Shown in pieces: positions 14,223-27,300 of a stretch of DNA of 64,000 nucleotides. The notes under the pieces were generated by a model, which saw only the letters and a list, made by a program, of their open reading frames with translations, was not told where the DNA came from and searched no databases. Within the stretch, counting starts at the first letter, position 1; each line of letters opens with the position of its first letter. Source of the DNA: Prorocentrum cordatum (taxonomy: Eukaryota > Sar > Dinophyceae > Prorocentrales > Prorocentraceae); the NCBI GenBank assembly GCA_963575745.1, contig CAUYUJ010015505.1, positions 798,396 to 862,395 of the forward strand, in the 5' to 3' direction. A program made the translations under genes and the position numbers.

Positions 14223-15300
14223 ACATCCGCCGGCCCCCTTGTGGGGCCACCAGGCTGTAGGCGCGGGTTCGCAGTTTCCTGTACCAGTTGTAGCTTGTAG
14301 TTTCCAGTGTTACAGTTCTGCTTCTTGCTGGTTACTGTAACTAGTTGATTGACCGCGCGAGGGGGGGGGAGGCCCAAAGCGGAACTTTTAGCACCCCCTG
14401 GGCGCGTTGTCTGAATTGCTGGGGGGGCTCGAAATCGACACCCCTCACGCAGATCCGCGGGGTCAGGGTCCAAAAACACAAGGTATTTGCAACATTTCTG
14501 AAATTCGTTGCCACCCTCACGCAGATCCGCGGGGTCAGGGTCCAAAAACACAGGGAATTTGCTACATTTCTGAAATTCGGTGCCACCCCTCACGCAGATC
14601 CGCGGGGTCAGGGTCAAAAGCACAGGGTATTTGCACCATTTCTGAAATTCGGTGCCACCCCTCACGCAGATCCGCGGGGTCAGGGTCCAAAAACACATGG
14701 AATTTGCTACATTTCTGAAATTCGGTGCCACCCCTCATGCAGATCCGCGGGGTCAGGGTCCAAAAACAAATAGTATTTGCCACATTTCTGAAATTCGGTG
14801 CCACCCCTCACGCAGATCCGCGGGGTCAGGGTCCAAAAACACCAGGGATTTGCAACATTTCTGAAATTCGGTGCCACTCCTCACGCAGATCCGCGGGGTC
14901 AGGGTCCAAAAACACAGGGGATTTGCTACATTTCTGAAATTCGGCGCCACCCCTTACGCAGATCCGCGGGGTCAGGGTCCAAAAACACAGGGGATTTGGC
15001 ACATTTCTGAAATTCGGTGCCACCCTTCACGCACATCCATCGCAAGGCGTGGTACCCCAAACTGCGAGAACTCCCTCGGCCCTTTAATCGCAAGGTGTGG
15101 TAACCAAGCCGGTAAACCATACACGTCTTACCAATCGCCAGGTGTGGTAACCCCTCTTGTGATCAGTTGGTTTTGCTGATTGCGAATCGGCTTCGCATGA
15201 AGTTTCGATACTGCTTCACGACAGCGCCAAGCCTCATGACTTAGCTCTTCCATGGCCCATTCTCCGAGAGAGGGGGCCGGCGGCAGGGGGCGAAGCCCTT

Positions 15301-15342
<42 letters not shown>

Positions 15343-18300
15343 GTGTGTATATATGTGTATATAGATGTATGTGTGTATACATCTATATATATATATATAT
15401 ATACACATCCATGGACCGTCGGAAGTCCGGACCACAGCGACCTTGCCTTCTCCAGGGCCCTCGCCGCCCCCGCCCCCCCAGTCCCCGTGCAGGCCCCGAT
15501 CTCCACTCTGGCACCGTATGCCCCACCACCTGAGCGTGGCGCAACCTGAATTCTTGGACGGGTGAGAACTCCAATCCTGGCTCCTTCGCAGCTCCCCCCC
15601 CCGATGATGCGCCATCATGAATTCAGGACAATCCAAAACTAAGGTTCTGGTTTATCCGCGACCCCCTGGCCCCCGACGGGTGCAGTTCCTGCCCCGCCCC
15701 AGTGCCCCATGGACCCCCAGGGGAGCTCTGCAACAATGTATGCCCATCAGGTGAAATGCCCCATTGGACGACAACCGTCAGAGAATCCCCAATCGTGAGA
15801 GAGCACAGTTCCTGGCACTTCAACGTCGCGAATCAACGTGATTGTCGCGTCCTGACAATCACAAACCATGCGAAACAAAAGTCCTGGAACTTCAGCGTCG
15901 CGAGTCAGCGTGACTGTTGCCTCCTGGCAATCTTGAGTCGTGCCAGAAAACCTGAGACGTCAACGCTGCGAATCAACGGTAAGTTGCGCCCAGGCAATCC
16001 TGTGACTTCGGCCATCGAATGTGCGCGGCGCGGAAGCGATGGCTGCATTTGACAAAGAGCCGCCCTTCATCCTTCAAACGGTTGCAATGGCTTCCCCAAG
16101 CAGTGCTTGCACTTAGGGGCTCTTACTTCTGGTCCAAACACTGGGCCTGGGTGGCGGTTTGGCGGCTCCAAGCTCGCCGTCGCCGCCCGGTCGCCGCCTA
16201 GTCGCCGCCCGTCGTCGCCTCGTCGCCGCCCGTCGTCTGGTTCTGGGTGGCGGTTTGGCGGTTCCGTGCTCGCCGTCGCCGCCCCGTCGCCGCCCGTGGC
16301 CGCCAGTCGTCTGGGCATGGGTGGCGGTCTGGCGGTTCCGTGGTCATAGGTGCTCCTTTCCCTTTTTAAGCCCAGCGATGATATAATCCCCCTCCACCTG
16401 GAATCCACGGCCCCCTGCACATTACATATGTCTGTGCCCCATCGTCCACCCTACATACGAACTCATTCCATCCCAGACAGGCCGGTATCGTTACCCCCCC
16501 CCATCATCCCCAACAGAACATACTGTGCGCACGCACTCGATCATCAAACATGTCTAATGTTCAGAAACCCTGTTGTGGCTTCGTGAGAACTTCAAACAAA
16601 ACATGGGTTCGACACAACAATTTTCAGACAACGAATGGTTGTTCAACCTTTTCAAAGCGTGCTACCATACGGGCCTTGCGCGCGCATGTCGGAATCGTTC
16701 GAATGCCCTCGCGGGCATGCTGTCGCAAAGACCCCTTGCAAGAAACATGGGACGAATAGTGCACGCGCGCGTCGTCGCGCGCGCATGCCACATTTTTTTA
16801 AACAATAAAATAATAATAAAAAAACACGCAGGTTGCGCAGGGATGTCGCAATCGAGTACCCCAAACACATTTTTAATACACGTTCATGGTTTTGCAACGT
16901 CCGTTTTTAAAAATGCCTGCGGTCGCGTTCGTGCGAGTTGTTCAGGAACCCCCAAAAGCTGTTTCAACATGTTCATTCAATTCGGTCAAACGGGTCCCGC
17001 CGCAAGTTGAAATCATCCGAACGCCCACGCGCGCGGGCCATTCTCGCGCGTCGGCCGCGCGCACATGTCGAACCCCCTCCAAAACCTTCATCACCGACGC
17101 GATGGCGTCATCAGCGTCGTCGGCGTGCTTTGCCCAAGCGTGATCAGCATCGGCGTCGTGTTTGTCAGCATCGTCACCAACACCGGTATCATCATCATCG
17201 CGTGTGCCGGCGCCGACGTTGCCATGATAGCGCGCCCGCCCAAGTGGCCGACTCGCCCTGACGGGCCCGCTGGGAAGTGCCCAGCGGTCAGCGCTACCGC
17301 GGCCGCGTCGGTCGCACCAAACTATCTGGCCGCTGCGCGCTCGAGTATGCGCGGGCCAGCGCGGACGCAGAGATGCACCAATCAACTCCAAGCACTCATC
17401 GCAATCGCGCTGCCGCATTGGTTCTGCAAGCCAGATTGCGGGTGGGTGGGCAGGATGATGGCGCGAGCAGTGGATTGGACGAAACACAACAAACAGAAAT
17501 TAATTGCAACACGTAGATTGCACCAAATACGTTGCACCACACAGATCGCACAGCATATATTGCACCACGTGGGTTGCACCACGTAGGTTGGACCATGTGG
17601 ATTGCACAACCTAGATTGTAACACGCACACACACATACTGCACCACGCAGTTCCCCTTTTCTTAAACACGAATATAACGACCCACGCCTCCAAATTTAAC
17701 CGCCCCTTTTCCGCGTTGCGCTTTGCGATTCTGCCCCATCGTCCATCCTAGATATGAGCTGTATCATCAAACCGGTAACGGTTCCCCCCTTCATCCTCGG
17801 TAACAGATACCATGCGCGTAATCGTTCATCACAAATCATCCGTTTCCAAGAACCCTTTGCCACAAAAACAGAACGAAGTGCGCAGGCGCGCGTCGCCACG
17901 CGCACATGCCGAATTGTTTCGAAACCTTGTTAGGTCCTGTAAGGATGTCAAAATCGACTGTCCCAGAATCATCACAAACACATAGTTTAGCAACATCAGT
18001 TTTCAAAAGAAACTTGCGTTCGGACTCTTGCGTATTTTTGGGAAACCAATAGGTTTGCAACAATTTCAGAACTTGCTACTACACGGGCCTCTCGCGCGCG
18101 CGTGTCGTCATCGCTCGAACGCCTTTTGCGGGCATGCTGTCGCAAAGACCCCTTGAAACTGAAATTGGGCGAAGTGTGCACGCGCGCGTCGTCGCGCGCG
18201 CATGCCAGACTCGTTCAATAAACCGTGGTTTCGTGCGGATTTCAAAAACCGACTATCCCGACAAGGTGTGCAACAGCAGTTTTCAAAAATGCCTGCGGTC

Positions 18301-21300
18301 GCGCTCCAGTGGTATCTTGAGATAACCGTCGGGTTTTTAATATGTGGACTTTGGTCAGACGGGCCCCCCACGCCGCACGTCCAAATGGTTCGAACTCCCT
18401 TGCGCGCGTGTTTGGGGGGGGGAGATCCATATCAAATACTTCCATGCGGGCCACCGTCGTGCGTCGGCCGCGCGCGCATGTCGAATTCACGCCAACACCT
18501 TACTCACCGACGCGAGGACACCGTCATCGTCACCGGCGTCATCCGCATCGGCGGCGTTGTCGGCTTTGCCGTCGTCGTTGTCACCATCGTCACCAGCACC
18601 GCTGCCATCAGCATCGCGTGTACCGGCGTTGACGTTGCCATGGTACCGCGCCCGCCCAAGTGGCCGACTCGCACAGAAGTGCCCGCTGGGAAATGCCCAG
18701 CGTTCAGCGCCACCGCGGCCGTGTCGGTCGCGCCAAACTGTCTGGCCGCTGCGCGTGCGAGCATGCGCGGGCTAGCGCGGCCGCAGAGGTACACCAGTCA
18801 ACTCCAAGCACTCATCGCAATCGCCGCCGCATGGCTTCTGCAAACCAAGTTGCGGGTGGGTGGGTGGGATGATTACGCGAGCAGTGGACTGGACAACTCA
18901 CTGCGAAACAAAAACCGTTGCACCAGGCACTGCGCAACATAGATGGCACCACGTATAAGACATCTCTCACAACGTATACTGCATCACGTATATTCCACCA
19001 CATGGACTGCATCACGTCGATTGCACCGCACCGTGCCTCTGGGCAGGGAGTGGGCGTGTCCTCAGGTCCTGAGGAGTCTTTACTGGGCCCAGACCCCAAG
19101 TTGCCAAATCTCCCGGGGGTTGTCGCGTGCCCCCTGGCCAGGGGAGCTGCTGACGCGTAAATCGGGCCCAAGAGGGCCCCAGAAAACCCCCGAGACGGCC
19201 CAAGAGGGTCCACAAGATGGAACACGAACCGAAAATCCGAGCCTTCCGCCCAAAGCAGCCCCCAGGATGCCCCTAGAGGCCTCCAAGAGGCCTCCCAAAA
19301 GGAAGCCAAGAGGACCAACTCACTAATTGTCTTTCGGTGTGGGTGGGGTTTGGGCGTTCTCGCTTTGTCGGCTTGCCAACGCTCCCAGACGGCCCTAGAG
19401 GCCTCAACACTGCCCCATAGGGCCCCATAGGGCCCCCAAGCGCCCCCCCAGAGGCGCCCCCAAAGCAGCACCCAGGACGCCCCAAGAGGCGCCCACGACG
19501 CCCCACGAGGCCCCGAAGAGGCCCCAAGAGGTTCCAGGAGGCCCCAAAGAGACCCAAAAGAGGCCCCAAGAGGCCCCCGAAGAGCTCCCAAGAGGCGTCC
19601 AAACTGCCTCCAAGAAGCCCCCGAGCGGCCTCACACGAGACCCCAACAAACACTCAATGGGCTTCATATCCTCAACCCAGGCATCGTGGCGGGATGGGCC
19701 GACGGCCATCCGTATATTTCACCACATAGCTTGCACCACGTCGATTACACCACACATATTGCGCACCACATAGATTGCACCACATAATCCCACCAGCCCT
19801 CTGGGCGTCGGTGGTTTAGAGCGCTTCCTCTTCCACCCCTCCTTCTTCCTCTTCGGGGAGGGGTTTACCCCTCCCCCTGCCCCCTCCCCTGGACCTGGAC
19901 GGGGGGGGGGTCGCGAGGTGTCAGGGCGTCCAGAACGGCCTCGGCGAGGAAGCCAAACTCGTTGGGTTTACTGTGGTTTTGGCACTCTGTTGGCTTCTTG
20001 GGGGGGGGCTGTAATTAGTACCCCCCCTCCTGCGATCGATCTCACCCAAGATGGCCCAAAGATGTCCCACAAGGGTGCCCCAAGAGGGCCCCAAGAGGTG
20101 GCCAGGAAGCCCCAAGAGGCCCCCTGGATGCCCCCCAAGAGGCTCCCACGAGACCCCCAAGATGCCCCCAAAGACCCCCCAGAGGCACCCAAGGTGCTCC
20201 AAGAGGCCTCGGCGAGAATGCCAACTCACTGATTTTACGAATGGTTTGGCCACATGTTGGCCTCTGGGGGGGCACTGATTAAGATGACTCCAAGAGCGCC
20301 TGGGAGAGCCCAAGATGACCTCCAAGATGGCTCCACCCCAAGATGTCTCAGAATGGCTTCCTCTGTGTGCTGCCCACTTCCCTGATCGAGGCAAGTCCTC
20401 TGGGCATCGTTTCTGGATGGGCTGGTGAGGATTCGGGAGAGTCAGCAATCTGCACGCCACAGAATGCGCAACATAGTTTGCACTAAAAATGTTGATTGCA
20501 CCACGCACGTTGCACAACATACGCTGCACCACGCATTGCTCCGCAAAAAAAGCGGCAACCCGCAGAGTGAGGAACCGACAAGTCATTCACTGTCCCTGGG
20601 TGCATGGCTGAAGTGGGGTTCCGCGGTGCGGATCGATGCTGCTGTTGTTGATGATGCCCGTGTTGTTGTTTCTGCTGCTGGTGATAGTATTGCTGTTGTT
20701 GCTGGTGTGGTTGTGGTTGTGGCTGCTGTTAGTCTTAATGTTGCGGTTGCGGTTGGTGTTGTTGTTAATGATGGTGCTGCTGCTGTTGTTGCTGGTGCTG
20801 TTGTTGTTCTTGTTGTGTTTGTTAGTGTTGTTGGTGTTGTTGTTGTTGTTGCGGTGTGAACTGGTTATTGTCTCTTGCTTAATGTCGTCGTCCCACCCGC
20901 GACTGTCCGCGGCCCACACGCGACCCAGCCGCGACCCACCCCACGACTCACCCGCGACCCACCCTCGACCCGCCCGCGACCCACCCGCGACCCATCCGCG
21001 ACCCACTCTCTACCCACCCGCGACCCACTCACCTGCTTTGACGAAAAAGTCGGCGCCTGCGGCTGGCTCGATGAATAAGCTGTTAAAAAATCGGCGCCTG
21101 CGGCAGGCTTCTCCAGAGCCTCGCAGACTGTCGACGACCCCGCCGCCCCCTCATTCTTATCCGCAACTGCGATGTGCTACAGATCTTGCGAACCATAAGC
21201 TGCACAGCCGAAAATACACAACCTTTCTTGCACCACCTAGATTTCGCCAAATCTATGTCCCCACCTAGAGTGCACAGCAAACGCGGCTAGACACACACTG

Positions 21301-24300
21301 TCTAAGGGCGGGCACGCTGGCTAGCTGCGTTTTCAAAGCGAGGCCAACATGTTCAAAGCCGCCCGCCCTCCAAGCGTGAAACTGTTGCAAACCTCTTGGA
21401 CGACTGCGCGCGGCTCCAAAGCGAGACCCACATTCTGAACACCACCCGCCCTCCATCCATGACACGGTTGCAAAGATGTTAAGCGAGTGTTCGCGGCGCT
21501 AGGGCGACACCCGCATTTTTAACATGGCCCGCCCTTGCTTTGGTGGAACGGCTGCACGCTTGTCAAACGAATGCGCGCGGCGCTGAGGCCAGAACCATAT
21601 TTCCCAACCATCCTGTGGTGTTGAGCCCTCGTTTTGAAGAGACGGTGCCCCGAGTCTCTCCTCCTTCCTTCCTTCCTCCTCCCCCTCCTCCCTCCTCCCT
21701 CCTCCCCCTCCTCCCTCCTCCCCCTCCTTGCCTTTGCTCTCGGCACACCTCTCACACATTTCGTAGCCCCATAGGGAGCTCCACCGAAGGTCCCAGTGGC
21801 ACAGCCCGCATGCGTCCGCCACACCCAGCACAGCGCTTCGTGGCCCCATGGGGAGCTCCACCGAAGGCCCGAGTGGAGGGGGGCGCATGCGTCCACCACA
21901 CCCAGCACAGCGTTTCGTGGCCCCATAAGGAGCTCCACCGAAGGTCCCAATGGGGGGGGGGGCGCGCGCGATAGGGAGCTCCACCGAAGGCCCCAGTGGA
22001 TGGGGGCGCATGCGCCCGCCACACCCAGCACAGCGCTTCGTGGCCCCATAGGGAGCTCCACCGAAGGTCCCAATGGGGGGGGCGCATGCGTCCGCCATAC
22101 CCAGCACGGCGTTTCGTGGCCCCATAGGGAGCTCCACCGAAGGTCCCAGTGGAGGGGGGCGCATGCGTCCGCCACACCCAGCACGGCGCTTCGTGGCCTC
22201 ATGGAGAGCTCCACCGAAGGCCCCAGTGGAGGGGGGCGCATGCGTCTGTCACACCCAACACAGCGCTTCGTGGCCCCATAGGGAGCTCCACCGAATGCGT
22301 TGCTCACAAAGACGGTACTAACAACCGCATATGGTTGGGTCCTTCGCCAAGCAAATTTGAAAACGGCCCGCCCTCCAATCGTGAAACTGCTGCACATCTC
22401 AAGCTGCAGAATCACACATGGTGAAAAAACCTCAGGCGAAACACCCAGCCCACTAGGAGGAGGAGGAGGAGGAGGAGGAGGAGGAGGAGGAGCAGGAGCA
22501 GGAAAGCAAGGAGGAGCCGGAGGATTCTGGAGGAGGAGGGGGCAAAGGATGGAGGAGGAGACGGAGGAGGATGCGGGAGTAGGAGGAGGAGCATGAGAAT
22601 CAGGAGGATCCAGGAGGAGGATGAGGAGGAGGAGGAGGAGGAGGAGGTGGAGAAGGGAAAGGAGGAGGGTGCGGGAGAAGGGTGGAGGAGGGGGGAGGAG
22701 GAGGGAGGAGGAGGAGGAGGAGGAGGAGGAGGAGGAGGAGGAGGAGGAGGAGGAGGAGGAGGAGGAGGAGGAGGAGGAGGAGGAGGAGAGGGTTTGGCCC
22801 TGGTCCTGATTCCTGGAAGAAGGAGTTCCAGCACTTCTGAGACCGAAAGAGGCCTGACCCCAGGCGTGTGCCTTCACTTATTACTTCTTTTGGCACCGCG
22901 CCCACCATTCCTTCAGAACCCAGTGGCATAGACGGGCCAGGGCCCAGAGGGGCCAGGCACGAGTTCTTCTGAGACTTCGAGCAGCGGCACTTCTACTTCA
23001 GGGACACCACTCTTCGAGCATGGCGGACCGCCAAGCTCGGGGTGCCAGGTTTTCAGGCCCTGGGCTGGACTGGACCTGCATACCCTGTGGGAGGCACGTC
23101 AAAGGTCACCATTGGCGCTGCTTATGTGGTACGACTTTTGGCAGGAATGATAACCTTGCGAACCCGTTCCCAGGTGGAGCCCACTTTGACCGTGGACAAG
23201 ATGGGAGAGTTCGAAGCAGGCGCTCCCTATCCAGGCCCCAGGCCGCTCGTCAGAAGGACTCAAGCAGCAACAACAACAAGGCAGCTCATGACATCGTTAA
23301 GAAGACCGTCCTCATCACTAGAGCTGACATGATGAACATGCCGCAAGCTGCCAAACATGTTCAAGAGCCGCCCTCGGACATCAATGAATTGCGCAAGTTC
23401 AAGCGTCATAATCATGGGCGCATGCTCCGCCTCGCCAGACTCATTCTTGCGACGCGCGTCGCAGGGCACTCATCCACAGAAGCTGAGCTGGAGTTGGCAG
23501 TATGCAAGCTCATGCAAAGCACCGCAGAATCGGTTACGAAGCAGCTGCATGAATTACATACCAACAGGGACAAAGTCATTGATCGGTTGAAGATCATAAG
23601 AGAGAAACAACAACTTCTACTGGAGGAAGAGAAAGGTTATGAGAAAAACTTGGGGCGTCTCCAAGCCAGTATTAGTGAGTTGGAGGACTTAGACGGTGAC
23701 CAAGGGTACGAGGACTGCGATGAGGATGACGACATGGGCGAGTATAGTGGAGGAGTAGCTATCAACACGCCAAGGGCCAGATCTCATCCTGCTGGAGCAG
23801 CGCCACCTGAGGGATCAGCTCCTGTGCAGCCTCCTGCTCCGCCACCTGCGGCGCCTCCTCCACCACAGCGCGCTCCGTCCCAGGCCAATCTTGACATCCT
23901 CCTTGCTGGTATGCACACCCTGATGAACCATATTCAAGTGCAGTCACAGGCGCAAGAAGCTCAACAGAAACAGATAGCGGAATTGACCAATGCTGTGGGG
24001 TTTATCTCAAGGGCTCAGCGCGTGGCGGGGCCCCCAACTCCGATTATTGCGTCGTCGACAGCAGCAGCAACTCCCGCGTGCATGCCAGTACCATCGACTC
24101 CACCAACATCGAGAAGGCCTTCATCTCCTCCCCCAGTGGAAAGGCACGCTCCTACCTCGCCTTTCCCACCTGCCCAGCGCACCCCAGAGGGAGAGCAGGT
24201 GCCGACAACTCCGATAGCTCCGACCCCGGGACCAGCAGCATCAGCGACAGGAGGATACTCCCCACCGCTCGAGATGATCGATCAGCCACTACTGGCGCCG

Positions 24301-27300
24301 ACGCAGCCGTTGAGCAACCAGGGCGAACTCACCAGCGGGCCGAATTTCAGCATGACCGACACCGAGCTGCGCAGCCCTCCCAGGAAGGAGCAGCGCACAG
24401 AGTAGATTGCAGGAGGAATATTCTCAGAGTGCACTGGCCACCTCCTCGGGTGACCTTTTTTCGCACAGATTGCCCTCCTCTCATCCACCCTCCTCCCCCT
24501 GAGGCTAGACCCACTCGCTCTATCCTATCTCTCAAACATCCAAGCCTTAGCTACGCACATCCTATCACAGCCACGGCCACATGTTTTTGGGCTGAGAAAA
24601 GGGTGGACATTGGTTCACCTTGGCAAAGCTCTGGCAATGCCAACCTTTCTGATGAGTACTGTGCGTTGGATGTGTGGGGGGCACTTAGCTGGAGCCACGA
24701 CTTGTGACATGCTCATGGTTCAGGGGAATACATGGAAGTTTAAGTGCAGGTGGGACTTCTTGGGGCAGGTTCTTGAGAACACTGAAGTCTCCTTCCTGGA
24801 CAGGATTGCGTGCAACGCCACTTGGTGGCACATCGAAGCGTGCCCTGGGGCGTGGGCACTAATTTGCGCTGCCACCTCATGCAGAGGAACGCAACACCCG
24901 ACTAGTTCAGGTGCCCTCAATGACACCGCCAGTTCCACTTCTCAGGGTATTAGCTACTGGACTGGGAATGCAGCGAGGCGGGAGGGGGGAGATTTTGTGC
25001 AGAAGTGGTCGGCTTCCTTTAACGGGCCTCAAGCACGCGTCAGACCTCCTTCTGAACTGCTTGTGGCCCGCCCCTCATTTTCCTCGCCTCAGTCACTGGC
25101 CCTCACTCACCGTTGGAAACCTCCCCTCCCAGGCAACTTGGCAAGCGAGTGTGCACCTGCTTCGATCACCTTGCCTTCCCCCAGCCTCAGTTGGCTCTAA
25201 CCCTGGCAAGCCCAGGGCAACCAGGTTTCCTGTGTCGAGGCGGCGAGGGCAAAGCACCTTTTTCCACTCATCACCCCCCTCCGCGTGGGCTCGACGCGTT
25301 TCAGTATCAAGTGGGCAACCACGCTGAGACTGCTCGCCCGACTTTTCCCACCGCACCCAAGTCCAGTGCTGCGACCAAGGACTGTATACCACCTTTTTCT
25401 GCGCTGCGTTCGGTTTTACAGGAGGCAAACATTTCCCAGCCCTTGCTCGATGCTGATTCACCGAGCTGCAGTCCTACCCCCCCCCCCCCTCTCCCTCCCT
25501 CAACAGTACTAGAGGAAGCCACCTTGGGGGCCCGACTTTGGTCACGCACTCGCGGGTTGGTGAGGGCTCGCACCAGGTTCGCATAGCTCCTCAAGGGGTT
25601 CCCGCCAAGGTTGTTCCGTGCTTGGACTCTAAGGATTTTGACACCGTTAAGTTCTATGGGACCAGGGGTATTATATGCCCCCCACTTTGCAGGGATGTTC
25701 CCCTTAATGACCTCCCTGGGGTTTCCCGCGTGGCTCTTGACTTGGCCCCTCGGAGGCCTGAGGTCCCCACTAAGCACTAAGCTTCACCTCTTCACGGATG
25801 GCTCGGTCAAACCGAGGTGCCTCTCTAAGGCCTCATGGGCCACGGTGGTTGTAGGTGAGCACGCGTCACAGGTCTTGCCATTCAGCTTTCTAGGCTGGTG
25901 GGCAGCTGACCTAGACAGCTTTTGCAGGACGGCCACTGGCAGCGACTTGGCCACCAGTACCGAGAGTGAGTTAGTTCATCGGTGTAGTATGGGCGGCCTA
26001 CTGTCTTGCCAGCCAGGATTCTACGACTCCCGCTGAGGTGCAGACAGGTTCCCTCAATGTTGTTCGAGCCATCACTGGCTTATCCGCCCCCCCCCCCCCC
26101 CCACCTCACGACTATATTGGCCGCTTGACTTGCTCCATGTGGGCCCAGGCGGGGTGCCATCGTCAGGTTTCCACTGCCCACGTCAAGGGGCATTGCGGTC
26201 ATCCCTGGAACACGCTTGCCGGTTGGCTCGCTGGGGCTGTTCTTGATGGCAGTCTATCGGCCACGGTGTTTCCCGAGGATACCATATCCCGCACAATTTA
26301 TCATAAGTCTAGGGAATGGGCTTGGTTACTGGAGGCCGACGCCACTTCCAAAGAGGCGTGCCCCTTTCAGTTGGGAGGTTCAGGCACTCACGCGCCTAAG
26401 TGCCATGGATTCGAAGAGCATGTGCCTACATCCGTCGATACCCGCCAATACTTGCCAGCAGGTGCCTCGACCGTGTCGCTGGCATTTCAGGCCGCACAGT
26501 TTAATGCGAGGTCTGCCTCTGTCAAGCTCACATTTGGCACGGCAGGGCGAGTGAGACGTGCTAGGCTCAAGCTTCTTCGGGCGCAGTTCATGGAGGCAAA
26601 CACCGTCTTGGTAGGCATTCAAGAAGCAAGGGCCCCTAGGGGTTCCAGGTGCACGGACGGTGTTTATATCATCTCCTCGGGGCCCGACCAAGAGGGGCTT
26701 GGAGTTGAGCTCTGGATCAATACGACTGTCCCCTATGGAAGAACAGACAAACACGAATACACGCTCATGCCCAAACGCGCGCGTGTACTCTTTGCGTCCA
26801 GCAGGTTACTACTCGTTCGCATCCAGGCCCCCGCTCTCAGTCTCATTGTTTCGGTTGCACATGTCCCCCATGCCAGGACCCCCCCCCCCGCCAGGGAAAA
26901 ATTGTGGGGCACGTTTGAGCAGCAGGCCCAGCCGTGGCCACCTTCCCTTGGCATTTGGGATGCGAACGCGAGAGTAGGATCCTACCTCACCTCAGCGGTT
27001 GGCTCAGCCGAACCTAGACAGCAGGAGGATCTTCAAGGCAGCACTCTCCACAGCTTTGCACAGGCTCATGAGTTGAGGCTGGTCAACACTTTCTTGATGA
27101 GCTCGCCTGAAGGATACGCGTATGTTAACAACCGCGGAACGAGGCATAGGATTGACTATAGTGTTACCTCCTCGGCCCTACAAGCATGCATCAAAGATTG
27201 CCAAGTTGCGACTGAGCTTGATACAGGGCTAGTTTCTAATGGCCACCTCCCCTTGTTTGCCTCAATGGCCTGGAACGTCGAACACAAACCACGTGGAGGA

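Noticed and set aside
14444-22300. CRISPR-like arrays (73-bp and 77-bp repeats)
   Set aside because: Units are contiguous and vary by substitutions. There are no unique spacers, and the context is eukaryotic.
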